Positions 52,609 to 61,387 of a stretch of 64,000 nt of DNA are shown piece after piece (position 1 is the first letter of the stretch; every line of letters begins with the position of its first letter). Location: NCBI RefSeq assembly GCF_016785085.1, contig NZ_JAENHO010000017.1, forward strand, positions 124,001 through 188,000, given 5' to 3'. The notes beneath the pieces were generated by a model. That model was given only the letters and a program-made list of their open reading frames with translations. It searched no databases and was not told where the DNA came from. The DNA comes from Paractinoplanes lichenicola (GTDB lineage: Bacteria; Actinomycetota; Actinomycetes; Mycobacteriales; Micromonosporaceae). A program made the translations under genes and the position numbers.

Positions 52609-53694
52609 TCAGCCGCCGGTGATGGACCAGTGCCAGGGCTCGGACGGCAGGTTGATGAAGCCGTACGCCTTCGCGTGGGCGACCAGCCACTTGTAGCCGG
52701 TGCTGGTGCGGGTCAGGGTCTTGCCGTTCTGGCTGATGTCGATGGCCATGCCCAGCTCGTGCAGCGACCGGCCCGGGATGGCGGTCGGCACCCGGCACGA
52801 CGAGGAGGGCGCGCTCCACACGTCGGGGCAGCCGTTGGACTTGCGCAGCTCGATCTGGCGCTCCTTGGTGCGGAAGCCGCCACCGGAGAGGACGATGCCG
52901 TTGGCGCGGGCGTCGTCGAGCATGCGCTTGAAGGCGTACGCGACGCTGCGGTGCACGGTGATGCCGTAGACCTGCACGGTGTCGGCGACCGCGAAGCCGG
53001 CGCGGGTCTGGGTGACCACGTCGCGGCTCAGGCCGGTGGCCTGGGTGGCCAGCGAGTACGCGGTGGGCAGCAGGGCCAGCTTCTGCACGCTGACCGTGAC
53101 CGCGGCCGCGGCGGCGTCCCGGTTCGCGATGGCCGTGGCGAGCGTCGCGGTGGCCGTACGGGCGTTGGTCTTGGCGGTGGTCAGCGCGGTGCCGGACTGC
53201 TTGGCCTCGGCCTGGCGGGTGGTCAGGGTCTTGGTCGCGGCGGTCACCGCGTTCTTGGCCTTGGTGATGGCCGCGGTGCTGCGGGGCTTCTTCTTGTTCG
53301 CCTTGGTCAGGTTCTGCTTGGCGGTGGTCAGGGCGGTCTGCGCGGCGGTGACCCGGGTCTTGGCGGTGGTGTCGGTGCTGGTGGCCGTGGTCAGGGCGGA
53401 CTCGGCGAGGATGCCGGCGTTGGTGGCGTTGGTGACCTCGCTCGTGCGGGTCACGACGGTGGCCTTCTGGGTGGCGATGGTGGCCTGCATCGTCGCGGCC
53501 GTCTGCTGGCGGGTCAGGCTGCGGTACATCAGCGTGTTCCAGGTCTGGGCCACCGCGGGCGGGGCGGCCTGGGCCGGCGTGGGGGCCGCGAGGGCCGTCA
53601 TGCCGAGGGCGAGCGCCGCGATGGGGAGGGTGATGGCCCGGCGGGCCCGGCGGCGGATCGTCGGATCCGGTCGGAGTTCCTGTCGTGTCGTCAC
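52609..53694 (-). CDS. Secreted M15-type (D-Ala-D-Ala/VanY-like) peptidase with coiled-coil region
   Basis: 361 residues, GTG 53694. A long signal peptide (arginine-rich, cleavage near PAQAAPP) is followed by about 130 residues of Ala/Thr/Lys-rich helical heptads (residues 50-205), which read as a coiled coil. The C-terminal domain (about 225-361) carries GGGFRTKERQIELRK, SLHELGMAIDI (zinc His and Asp) and EPWHWS (catalytic Glu, zinc His) of M15 peptidases. It probably trims or remodels peptidoglycan. Confidence 0.87.
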   Translation of the reverse strand: MTTRQELRPDPTIRRRARRAITLPIAALALGMTALAAPTPAQAAPPAVAQTWNTLMYRSLTRQQTAATMQATIATQKATVVTRTSEVTNATNAGILAESALTTATSTDTTAKTRVTAAQTALTTAKQNLTKANKKKPRSTAAITKAKNAVTAATKTLTTRQAEAKQSGTALTTAKTNARTATATLATAIANRDAAAAAVTVSVQKLALLPTAYSLATQATGLSRDVVTQTRAGFAVADTVQVYGITVHRSVAYAFKRMLDDARANGIVLSGGGFRTKERQIELRKSNGCPDVWSAPSSSCRVPTAIPGRSLHELGMAIDISQNGKTLTRTSTGYKWLVAHAKAYGFINLPSEPWHWSITGG

Positions 53695-53721
53695 CCGGAA
53701 GAGACTCCGGGGCGGCGGGAG

Positions 53722-54294
53722 CTACCCGGTACCCTCCGAGGTGCGGCCGGGTTGCGTCAGCGCGCGGGCCGCCTCGACCGCGCGGGCGGCCAGGTCGGCG
53801 ACCGGCACCGAGCCGCTGTTGAAGAAGCCCTCGGTGTAGAGCGTCACGTAGCCCTGTGCGACCGCGACCGTGGCCTCGACCTGCCGCAACGCCTCGGTGT
53901 GGGACGGGCCGGGCGCCCGTTCGAGCAGGGTGGAGACCAGGGCGCGGGTCTGTTCGCGGCGCTCGTCGTCGGGCACGGGGTAGAGCTCGGCGGCGAAGAT
54001 GACCTGGAAGCCGGCGCCTGTCCGGATCACGTAGCGCACGTACGCCCCGGCCACGGCGAGCAGGCCCTCCTCGGGGTCGGCCAGGATCTCGGCCCGCAGG
54101 TCGCGGGCGGCCACGGCCGACACCGCGCTGAGCAGGTGGGCCCGGTCGGGGAAGTGCCGGTAGGGCGCGGCGGAGCTCACCCCGAGCCGCCGGGCCACCG
54201 CCGCGACGGAGAACTTGGCCAGCCCGGCCGTGGCCAGCAGCTCGAAGCTCGCGTCGAGCACAGCCGCCCGGAGGTCGCCGTGGTGGTACGACAC
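53722..54294 (-). CDS. TetR-family regulator
   Basis: 190 residues, GTG 54294. HTH: DASFELLATAGLAKFSVAAVARRLGVSSAAPYRHFPDR. The C-terminal ligand domain is of the TetR_C_33-like type. It is divergent from the LLM oxidoreductase gene; a perfect 18-bp palindrome lies between. Probable repressor of that gene and itself. Confidence 0.9.
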   Translation of the reverse strand: MSYHHGDLRAAVLDASFELLATAGLAKFSVAAVARRLGVSSAAPYRHFPDRAHLLSAVSAVAARDLRAEILADPEEGLLAVAGAYVRYVIRTGAGFQVIFAAELYPVPDDERREQTRALVSTLLERAPGPSHTEALRQVEATVAVAQGYVTLYTEGFFNSGSVPVADLAARAVEAARALTQPGRTSEGTG

Positions 54295-54317
54295 GCCGTC
54301 CTCCCCGCTTGCGCCAG

Positions 54318-54360
54318 TGTAAGAGGGCTCTTACATTACCAAGTGATAGACCTCTTACAT
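54318..54360. promoter_or_regulatory. TetR operator between the regulator and the LLM gene
   Basis: TGTAAGAGGGCTCTTACA (54318-54335) is a perfect palindrome with arms TGTAAGAG/CTCTTACA and centre GG. A half-site CTCTTACAT follows at 54352-54360. It is placed 24 bases from the TetR start and 24-66 bases from the LLM start. Confidence 0.85.
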
Positions 54361-54383
54361 CAAGCGCCGCCCGTGGAGGACCT

Positions 54384-55322
54384 GTGACCATCCGGCTCGG
54401 ATATCAGATTCCGAACTACACCTATCCCGGTGTTCCGAACGAGAACCTCTTCGACACGGTCGCCGCGCAGGCCCGCGAGGCCGAGGCGTCGGGTTTCGAC
54501 ACCGTGCTGGTGATGGACCACTTCTATCAGCTGCCCGGCATCGGCACGCCCGACCAGGCGATGCTCGAGTCGTACACGACGCTGGGCGCCCTGTCCGGCG
54601 TGACCTCGACGGTGCAGCTGTCGACGCTGGTCACCGGCAACACGTATCGCAACCCGGCCATGCTGGCCAAGACGGTGACGACGCTCGACGTGGTCTCCAA
54701 GGGCCGGGCCGTGCTCGGCATCGGCGCCGGCTGGTTCGAGCGCGAGCACCACGACCTGGGCTACGAGTTCGGCACGTTCACCGATCGCTTCGAGCGGCTC
54801 GACGAGGCCCTCAACATCATCGCCCCCATGCTCAAGGGCGAAGAGGCCACGTACGAGGGGAAGTGGTATGTCGCCCGGGGTGCCATGAACAACCCGCGGG
54901 TCCGCCCGACCATCCCGATCATGCTGGGCGGCTCGGGCGAGCAGAAGACGTTCCGGCTGGCCGCGCGGTTCGCCGACCACATGAACATCATCTGCGACCT
55001 GGCCGACCTGCCCCGCAAGATCTCGGTGCTCAAGCAGCGCTGTGAGGAGATCGACCGCGACCCGGCCACGCTGGCCACCAGCTTCCTGATCATGGGCATG
55101 GTCGGCGAGACCGAGCAGGAGGCCAAGGAGCTGGGCGAGACGATCCCGGAGGACCGCCGCAACCGCGCCTTCCTGGGCACGCCCGGCCAGGTCGCCGAGC
55201 AGATCCAGGAGAAGATCCTGGACGCCGGCGTCGACGGCATCTGCATCAACCTGGTCCGCAACGGCCACCGCCCCGGCGTGGTCAGCGCGGTCGGCGCGGC
55301 CCTCAGCCCGCTGGTCAAGTAA
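54384..55322 (+). CDS. LLM-class F420-dependent oxidoreductase
   Basis: 312 residues, GTG 54384 after GGAGGA. Luciferase-like TIM barrel: GFDTVLVMDHFYQLPGIG, TTLGALSGVTSTVQLSTLVTGNTYRNPAMLAKTVTTLDVVSKGRAVLGIGAGWFEREH and PIMLGGSGEQKT are the classical F420 LLM motifs. It likely reduces or oxidises an exogenous or secondary-metabolic substrate under TetR control. Confidence 0.92.
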   Translation: MTIRLGYQIPNYTYPGVPNENLFDTVAAQAREAEASGFDTVLVMDHFYQLPGIGTPDQAMLESYTTLGALSGVTSTVQLSTLVTGNTYRNPAMLAKTVTTLDVVSKGRAVLGIGAGWFEREHHDLGYEFGTFTDRFERLDEALNIIAPMLKGEEATYEGKWYVARGAMNNPRVRPTIPIMLGGSGEQKTFRLAARFADHMNIICDLADLPRKISVLKQRCEEIDRDPATLATSFLIMGMVGETEQEAKELGETIPEDRRNRAFLGTPGQVAEQIQEKILDAGVDGICINLVRNGHRPGVVSAVGAALSPLVK

Positions 55323-55917
55323 CCCCGGACGCCGGCACTGCACGCAGGGCGAGATCGACCGTCGCGTGCAGTGCCGCCCGGTCGACGCCGGCGGCGGCGT
55401 GTACGGCGTTGCCCTCGCTGACGGTCATGACGTAGCGGGCGAGCGCGACCGGATCGGTGCCGGCCGGCAGGTCACCCTCGTCGAGCGCCCGCACCAGCCG
55501 GTCGGCCAGCGCCCTCTCCCCCGCCCGGCGGCTGTCGGCCAGGAACGCCGCGACCGTGCCGTCGTCGCTGCCGAACGCGAGCCCGCCCTGGATCGACAGG
55601 CAGCCGGCAGGCCGGTCGGGCCGGGTCAGCGCGTCGGCGTTGGCCCGCAGAAAGCTTTCGATCACCCCGTACGCCGTGGGCTCCTCGAGCGCCACCCGCG
55701 CGTACGCCATGTCCTGCTCGGCGTAGCGCGCGACCGCCCGCCGGAACAGCTCCTCCTTGTTGCCGAAGGTCGCGTACATGCTCGGCTTGTTGATGCCCAT
55801 GGCCGCGGTCAGGTCGGCCATCGACGCGCCCTCGTAGCCGTTCCGCCAGAACACCTCGATGGCCTGTTCGAGCGCCGCCTCCGGGTCGAACTTGCGTGGC
55901 CGCCCCCGCTCGCCCAT
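55315..55917 (-). CDS. TetR-family regulator
   Basis: 200 residues, ATG 55917 after GGGAGGTGGGGA. GRPRKFDPEAALEQAIEVFWRNGYEGASMADLTAAMGINKPSMYATFGNKEELF is a clear TetR HTH with the C-terminal TetR_C_16-like region ending GCLSIQGGLAFGS. Divergent from the SDR gene with two copies of a 19-bp site between. Its 3' end overlaps the LLM gene by eight bases. Confidence 0.9.
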   Translation of the reverse strand: MGERGRPRKFDPEAALEQAIEVFWRNGYEGASMADLTAAMGINKPSMYATFGNKEELFRRAVARYAEQDMAYARVALEEPTAYGVIESFLRANADALTRPDRPAGCLSIQGGLAFGSDDGTVAAFLADSRRAGERALADRLVRALDEGDLPAGTDPVALARYVMTVSEGNAVHAAAGVDRAALHATVDLALRAVPASGVT

Positions 55918-55947
55918 TCCCCACCTCCCACGTGACGCAGCCAACTC

Positions 55948-56015
55948 TAACCGCTCGGTACAAAAACCGGGGAACGGTGTTAGCGTCTGCATTAACTTAC
56001 CGCTCGTTACAAAAA
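55948..56015. promoter_or_regulatory. Duplicated TetR site in the regulator-SDR gap
   Basis: TAACCGCTCGGTACAAAAA (55948-55966) and TTACCGCTCGTTACAAAAA (55997-56015) are direct repeats with 17 of 19 bases equal; each contains the short dyad ACCG-CT-CGGT or a one-base variant. The spacing places them over the two divergent promoters. Confidence 0.75.
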
Positions 56016-56026
56016 GGGATGCCGTC

Positions 56027-56776
56027 ATGGGACAGCTCGACAACAAGACCGCCCTCGTCACCGGGGCCACCTCCGGCATCGGCCTGGCCGCCGCCCGCCG
56101 CCTGGCCGCCGAGGGCGCTCACGTCTTCCTGACCGGGCGCCGGCAGGAGGCGCTGGACGAGGCCGTTGCGGCCATCGGCGAGCGGGCTACCGGCGTACGG
56201 GCCGATGTGTCGAACCTGGACGACCTGGACCGGGTCGCCGCCGCCGTCAGTGATCGCGGTCAGGGCCTGGACGTGGTCTTCGCCAACGCGGGCGGGGGTG
56301 GGTTCGCGGCCCTGCCCGACATCACGTGGGAGCACTACGCCGACACCTTCAACACCAACGTCGGCGGCACCGTGTTCACCGTGCAGAAGGCCCTGCCGCT
56401 GCTCAACCCGCAGGCGTCGGTGATCCTGACCAGCTCGAACATCAACGTCAAGGGCGCGGCCAGCTTCAGCGTCTACGCCGCCAGCAAGGCCGCCCTGCGC
56501 TCGCTGGCCCGCAGCTGGGCCGCCGAGCTGGTCGACCGCCGGATCCGGGTCAACAGCATCGCGCCCGGCCCGATCGCCACTCCCGGCCTCTCCGGCCTGG
56601 CCCCCGACCCCGAGTCGGCCGAGCAGCTGCTCAAGGGCCTGGCCGCCGGTGTGCCGATGAACCGGCTGGGCACCCCGGACGAGATCGCCGACGCCGTGCT
56701 GTTCCTGGCGTCGCCGGCCAGCTCCTACATGACCGGCGCCGAGATCTATGTGGACGGTGGCGCCAGCCAGGTCTAG
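56027..56776 (+). CDS. Short-chain dehydrogenase/reductase
   Basis: 249 residues, ATG 56027 after AAGGGAT. Motifs: TGATSGIG (about 12-19), NAGGGG (about 87), SSN near 138 as the catalytic serine position, YAASK (about 150-154) and the C-terminal TGAEIYVDGG. Typical TetR-controlled quinone or carbonyl reductase; substrate unknown. Confidence 0.92.
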   Translation: MGQLDNKTALVTGATSGIGLAAARRLAAEGAHVFLTGRRQEALDEAVAAIGERATGVRADVSNLDDLDRVAAAVSDRGQGLDVVFANAGGGGFAALPDITWEHYADTFNTNVGGTVFTVQKALPLLNPQASVILTSSNINVKGAASFSVYAASKAALRSLARSWAAELVDRRIRVNSIAPGPIATPGLSGLAPDPESAEQLLKGLAAGVPMNRLGTPDEIADAVLFLASPASSYMTGAEIYVDGGASQV

Positions 56777-58167
56777 GCGACGTCGGGCCGGGTCATCAGC
56801 GGTGATCGCAGGTGCAGCTCCAGCCGGGGTCCGGTCAGCGGCTCGACGTTCCAGGTGGCCGTGGCCACCCCGGCCGTCACCGCCAGCCGGACCCGGTGCG
56901 GGGTGGTGATCACGCACAGGTCGGCCACGAACGTGTCGCCCTGCCAGGCGCCGGCCGCCACCACCGGCCGGCCCAGCGGCGCGCTCTCCCGCCACTGCCC
57001 GTGGCCGACCGCAAGGTCGAGCGCGGAGCCGAGGTGCAAGATCCAGCCGCCGTCGACCGGTTCGACGATCACCTTCGTGCCGTCCGGGAGGGCGTCGTTG
57101 CCCGCGATCGTCGCGGTGAGCACCCGTACGGGCCCGGCAGTGCCCGCCACCATCGGCAACGCCAGCCCGCGCAGCCGTGCCGCGAGCCGCTCGTCGTCGG
57201 CGGGGTCGTCCGGCCGGTCGAGGCCCGGCAGCAGGCAGTCCCAGATCGCGTCGAACATGGCCTGGGCCTCGGTCATGGCCGCGGTCGCCGCCACCACCAG
57301 CTCGTGCTCTCCGACGACCAGGCAGAGCTGGCCGAACGCGCCGTCACCACGGAACCCGTGCCGCGACATCCAGAACTGGTAGCCGTAGCCGTGCAGCCAG
57401 TCGGCGTTCCGCACGTCCTCGTCCGGCGGCAGCGTGTCGACATGGCGGCGGGTGGCCAGCCGCACCCAGTCGGACGGGATCAGCTGCCCGCCGTCGTGCC
57501 GCAGCAGCTCACCGAAGGCGGCGACGGCCTCGGTGGTCAGGTGCAGCCCGTGAAAACCGAACGCGGCCCCGCTGGCCACCCGATCCCAGTCGGGCGGCGC
57601 GATCCCCATCGGCCCGAACAGGCGCTCGTCGAGGAACTCGGGCAGCCCGCGGCCGGTGACCCGCTCGACGATCCGGGCCAGCACGTAGGTGGTCGCGTTG
57701 TCGTACGCGTGGCGCGTGCCCTCGGCGTACGGGAAGGGAACTCGGAGGAAACCGCGGGTCAGGTCGCCCGGCTCCAGCCGCCACGCCTCGGCCAGGCTGT
57801 CGTCGCCGTGCCCGGCCGTCATCGACAGCAGATGGTGGACGGTGAGCCGCTCGCCCTGCGCCGAGACGTCGGCCGGCACGTGCTCGGGCAGCACGTCGAC
57901 GACGCGGTCGTCCAGGGCGAGCAGGCCGTCCGCGATCGCCATCCCGACCGCCACCGACGTGAACGACTTGGTCAGCGAGTAGAGCAGGTGCGGCCGCTCG
58001 GCGGTGAAGGGCGCCCACCAGCCCTCGGCAACGACGTGCCCGCGCCGCACGATCATGAGCGAGTGGCACTCGGCGGATTCGGCCGCCAGCCGGTCGAGCA
58101 GGGCGCCGATCGCGCGGGACGAGACGGCCGCGGCGGCGGGCGCCGACCGTGGGAGCAGGCTGGACAT
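56773..58167 (-). CDS. Serine hydrolase, class C beta-lactamase family
   Basis: 464 residues, ATG 58167. SLTK (Ser near 64, Lys) is the SxxK motif, and YDN (near 154) matches the Y-x-N motif. The C-terminal ~120 residues form an added beta-rich domain (VDGGWILHLGSALDLAVGHGQWRE). No signal peptide is seen, so it is probably an intracellular esterase/peptidase rather than a resistance lactamase. Confidence 0.85.
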   Translation of the reverse strand: MSSLLPRSAPAAAAVSSRAIGALLDRLAAESAECHSLMIVRRGHVVAEGWWAPFTAERPHLLYSLTKSFTSVAVGMAIADGLLALDDRVVDVLPEHVPADVSAQGERLTVHHLLSMTAGHGDDSLAEAWRLEPGDLTRGFLRVPFPYAEGTRHAYDNATTYVLARIVERVTGRGLPEFLDERLFGPMGIAPPDWDRVASGAAFGFHGLHLTTEAVAAFGELLRHDGGQLIPSDWVRLATRRHVDTLPPDEDVRNADWLHGYGYQFWMSRHGFRGDGAFGQLCLVVGEHELVVAATAAMTEAQAMFDAIWDCLLPGLDRPDDPADDERLAARLRGLALPMVAGTAGPVRVLTATIAGNDALPDGTKVIVEPVDGGWILHLGSALDLAVGHGQWRESAPLGRPVVAAGAWQGDTFVADLCVITTPHRVRLAVTAGVATATWNVEPLTGPRLELHLRSPLMTRPDVA

Positions 58168-58186
58168 TGCGGCACCTTAACCGACG

Positions 58187-58276
58187 GACGCGAAGGCCGG
58201 CCGATATGTGCTGCGCCTGCTGCTCGAAGACAGCTACCGCTCGGTGGCCGAGTCCGCCCGATTCACCGTCCGCTAG
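58187..58276 (+). pseudogene. C-terminal fragment of a secreted/Ig-like protein
   Basis: Thirty codons, ending at TAG 58274-58276, encode AGRYVLRLLLEDSYRSVAESARFTV, resembling the last strands of an Ig-like domain (pattern GxYxLRLLxxDxYxxxAxSxxFxV) found at the end of many actinobacterial enzymes. In-frame TAA at 58178 lies just upstream and there is no plausible start. Short, so moderate confidence. Confidence 0.4.
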
Positions 58277-58282
58277 CCGGCT

Positions 58283-61042
58283 TTACTTCCAGGGCGCGAA
58301 TGCGTTGTGCCCCTTCGGCAACACCGCGGCCAGCTCCGGGCAGTGCCGGTGGATCAGGTCGGTCATCGTCGTGTTCGCGATCCAATCGAGGCCGAACTGC
58401 GTGTAGATCTCGGGGCGGTAGTCGGCGGTCAGGAAGCGGTCGCTCTGCAGCCGCCGCGAGGCCATCAGGATGAACACGCGGAACGCCGTGTCGGAGAAGC
58501 CGAAACCCTCCGGCGGCGTCTCGGCGAACAGCCCGACCATCGTGTCGACCTCGTCGATGCTCCGATAGATCGTCCGCAGCTTCTCGACCGTCGACGGGTC
58601 GGCGGTCAGGTCCTCCCAGCGCGTGATCCGGGGCATGTGCAGCGCGGCCCGGAAGTCGTTGTAGCGCGGCACACCCCGCATCCGCGTCCGGACCAGGTCG
58701 ACCACCGACAGGTCGATCAGCTCGCCCTCGCGTTCCAGGTTGAGCAACGACAGCGGATAGTTGTGCAGCGTGATCGCGCCCGGGTGCGCCGTGCCGAACG
58801 AATAGATGACATTGGCCAGGCCCAGCGCCCGCAGCTCGTCGTCGGCGCGGCCACCCAGCAGATCGAGAAACGTCCTCTCACCAAGCGGCTGACCGTCCGG
58901 AGTGGAGAACGCATAGTCGTCCGGGATCAGCGGATGCATGCGATAGACGGTGACGAAATCCTCGGTCAGCGAATAGGGCGCGCTGTGGTGGTCGGGCGTG
59001 GTCTTGGGAATGCCGTGCAGCGCGTTGACGTCGGTCAGCCACAACCCGATCCGGCTGAGCAGATCATTGGCCGGTACGCCGTTCCAGTTGACGTTCATGC
59101 CGCGCCGCAGCACCTCGGTGGCCAGGATCGCGGGCGTCCACTCGACCGTATGGATCTTCGCGATCAGGGCCGACACGACGAGCCGGGCGGTCTGATAGAC
59201 GCGCTCCTCGGCCCAGCCCGGGTTTTGGCTGATCAGCTCGTCGCACAGCAGGTTGTGCTCGCGCGCGAACAGCGTGTGCATGCTGCTCAGGCCCAGCCAC
59301 CACGCCTCGTTGAAGCCGGTGAGCTCCGACCCGGCCACGTCGACCGGCAGATAGCCCTCGGGCGTGAGCCGGATCTTCGCGCCGTCGCGCAGCTCGCGCG
59401 CCTTGGCCGTGTCGGTGCCGTAGACCTCGGAGCCGTCCCACCAGTGCGAGGCGACGTTGCCGCCCGTCGCGCCGCCGATGTTGCCGCCGATGCGCATCTC
59501 GGGTTCGAGCGGGCCGCCGGGCGTGTTGGTCCAGCCCGCCATCCCGGGCGGCAGCGGCACCCGTACGTCCTCCGGGCCGCCGAGCGGGTGGCGGGCGTGG
59601 ACGACCCAGTCGTGCACCTGGAACTGGATCCACGTGGCGGCCAGGATGTTGAGCGAGGTGGCCGGGCGGAACGTGTCGCGGCGCAGCAGCTCGCGGCTGA
59701 CCAGGATCGGGTTCGGCTCGTTGACCAGGTCGGGCCGGTGCACCGCGGGCACGTTGCGGCCGAAGGCGGCCCCGACGGCGCCCATGTCAGGCTCGGACAG
59801 GTCGTTCCAGCGGCCCTCGTGCGTACGGAAAGCGCGTTCTTCCTCGGTCGGAGGCACAGGCACATCCCGTACGCGGGGAGGGGCCTCGCGAGTCTCGGTG
59901 TCGATCAGGTTGTCGCGGCGCAGCACGTCGCGCAGGGCGGCCAGGTTGAGCAGGGCGAGCGCGTCGGGCAGCCGGTGCCAGGGCCGGAACCGGTTGACGA
60001 CCCCGAAGACCTTGACCATGGCGGCGCTGGCGATCGTGTTGCGGGCCGGCACGTCGGTCAGCCACCGCCGCCGGTCGCGGTGGGCGGCGCTGGCGTCGTA
60101 GGCGGCCTTGCGGACCCGGTTGAGGTTGCCCAGCGGGCGGAAGTCGTCGGTGGTGTTCCACGGGTTGAAGCGCATCGCGTGCACGACCGGGTTGTCGCAC
60201 GAGCCCGTACGGATCGTCAGCGTGGCCACGGCTTCCGGCGGCGCCTGCGGCGAGCGCCAGTCGACGGCGGCGTCCTCGATCGGCGTCTCCTGCGGACTGC
60301 GGAAACGCTGCACGCACAGCTCGAACCGCACATCGCCGCGGCGCAGCCGCTCCCCCATCTCGGCGGTCAGGAAGTCAGGGCCGTCCGGCTTCGGCGGCGC
60401 CTCCCCCGGCAGCGGGCGCAACAGGTATTGCACTGCCAGCTCGTCGCCCCAGGTGATCGGGATGCGGCTCCAGTAGGTCTCGGTGGCCACGCTGCCGATG
60501 CGGCGGCGGCCCTCGAGGACGTTACGCACGATCCGCAGCGTCTCGGCCAGGCCGAGCTTCATCGGGAGCCCGGCCAGACCCAGGTAACGCCCGAGGCCGC
60601 CGCCCGCCGTGGCCAGCGCGAACTCGGCGAACTGGCGGGCGTCGCGGGCGTGCGAGACCGGCGCGTTGGTCATCAGCAGGTCGTGCTGCTCGCTCGGGCC
60701 CGCCGCGACCCGCAGCGCGACGCCGCGCAGGTCAGGCTCGCGGTCGTCGAGGATGCGGCCCTCGGCGTTGCTGAACCGGACCGCCGTGCGATACACCGCG
60801 CCCGGCTGCGCGAACCCGGCGCGCAGCTCGGGCGGCAGGTCGTCCCGGAACCGCAGCTCCGCGTCGTCCACGGCGTACGTGCCCTTGGCCTGAAAACCGG
60901 CGACGATCGGCTTGCCGCCCCGGCTGTTCTTGAGCTGGGTGCGCATGATCTGCACAGCCATCCGCTCGAACAGCCGCCGCTCGGCTTCGGGCGAACCGCC
61001 CAGGTAGACCTCACGCCACTGCACCCTGGCCCCCGTTGTCAT
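58283..61042 (-). CDS. Fusion of catalase-like domain and alpha-dioxygenase-type heme peroxidase
   Basis: 919 residues, ATG 61042. Residues about 40-330 are catalase-like (AVRFSNAEGRILDDREPDLRGVALRV, NAPVSHARDARQFAEFA, FNPWNTTDDFRPLGNLNRVRKAAY), but the distal heme histidine of the catalase HAKG motif is Gln51 (FQAKG), so peroxide dismutation is unlikely. Residues about 420-919 form an animal-type heme peroxidase like plant alpha-dioxygenase/linoleate diol synthase: distal His477 in QFQVHDWVV and proximal His703 in VYRMHPLIPDDY. Catalase-like allene-oxide synthases fused to fatty-acid oxygenases are known in corals and cyanobacteria, so an oxylipin-forming bifunctional enzyme is plausible. 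No signal peptide. Confidence 0.82.
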   Translation of the reverse strand: MTTGARVQWREVYLGGSPEAERRLFERMAVQIMRTQLKNSRGGKPIVAGFQAKGTYAVDDAELRFRDDLPPELRAGFAQPGAVYRTAVRFSNAEGRILDDREPDLRGVALRVAAGPSEQHDLLMTNAPVSHARDARQFAEFALATAGGGLGRYLGLAGLPMKLGLAETLRIVRNVLEGRRRIGSVATETYWSRIPITWGDELAVQYLLRPLPGEAPPKPDGPDFLTAEMGERLRRGDVRFELCVQRFRSPQETPIEDAAVDWRSPQAPPEAVATLTIRTGSCDNPVVHAMRFNPWNTTDDFRPLGNLNRVRKAAYDASAAHRDRRRWLTDVPARNTIASAAMVKVFGVVNRFRPWHRLPDALALLNLAALRDVLRRDNLIDTETREAPPRVRDVPVPPTEEERAFRTHEGRWNDLSEPDMGAVGAAFGRNVPAVHRPDLVNEPNPILVSRELLRRDTFRPATSLNILAATWIQFQVHDWVVHARHPLGGPEDVRVPLPPGMAGWTNTPGGPLEPEMRIGGNIGGATGGNVASHWWDGSEVYGTDTAKARELRDGAKIRLTPEGYLPVDVAGSELTGFNEAWWLGLSSMHTLFAREHNLLCDELISQNPGWAEERVYQTARLVVSALIAKIHTVEWTPAILATEVLRRGMNVNWNGVPANDLLSRIGLWLTDVNALHGIPKTTPDHHSAPYSLTEDFVTVYRMHPLIPDDYAFSTPDGQPLGERTFLDLLGGRADDELRALGLANVIYSFGTAHPGAITLHNYPLSLLNLEREGELIDLSVVDLVRTRMRGVPRYNDFRAALHMPRITRWEDLTADPSTVEKLRTIYRSIDEVDTMVGLFAETPPEGFGFSDTAFRVFILMASRRLQSDRFLTADYRPEIYTQFGLDWIANTTMTDLIHRHCPELAAVLPKGHNAFAPWK

Positions 61043-61081
61043 CGGACCACTATGGACCCGTCCCCGGCCCGGCGCTGTCGG

Positions 61082-61255
61082 TTAACCGATCCTTTCCCGG
61101 CAAGCCGACCCGTTCCACCGGCGAACCGGCGACGGGCCGTTGGCCTCGTAGTAGACCGAGCAGTCGGCCGGCTGGACCGGCGCGGTGACCGGCTCCGGCA
61201 CGGGCGAAACAAGCGCGGCCGTGGCGACGGCCCCGGCGATGATCAGTCGAAACAT
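61082..61255 (-). CDS. 57-residue secreted peptide with two cysteines
   Basis: ATG 61255 is preceded by AGGGGAGGACACC. MFRLIIAGAVATAALVSPVPEP is a signal peptide; the mature ~35 residues (PADCSVYYEANGPSPVRRWNGSACRERIG) contain two cysteines that could form a disulfide. Function unknown. It lies 39 bases before the start of the dioxygenase fusion in the same direction and may be co-transcribed. Confidence 0.65.
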   Translation of the reverse strand: MFRLIIAGAVATAALVSPVPEPVTAPVQPADCSVYYEANGPSPVRRWNGSACRERIG

Positions 61256-61387
61256 GGTGTCCTCCCCTTTGTCATCAGCCTGGTCGCCGGGCACCGGGCC
61301 GACATCGGGAGCCACACCTCAGAAACCACCCGTACGGACCTCAGATTTGACTCGACACCCCTCAGTGACCGGCGCAGACTCAGGGTC

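Noticed and set aside
56773..58167. Beta-lactam resistance gene
   Set aside because: SxxK and YxN motifs fit the class C family broadly, but there is no signal peptide and an added C-terminal domain as in esterase/peptidase members.
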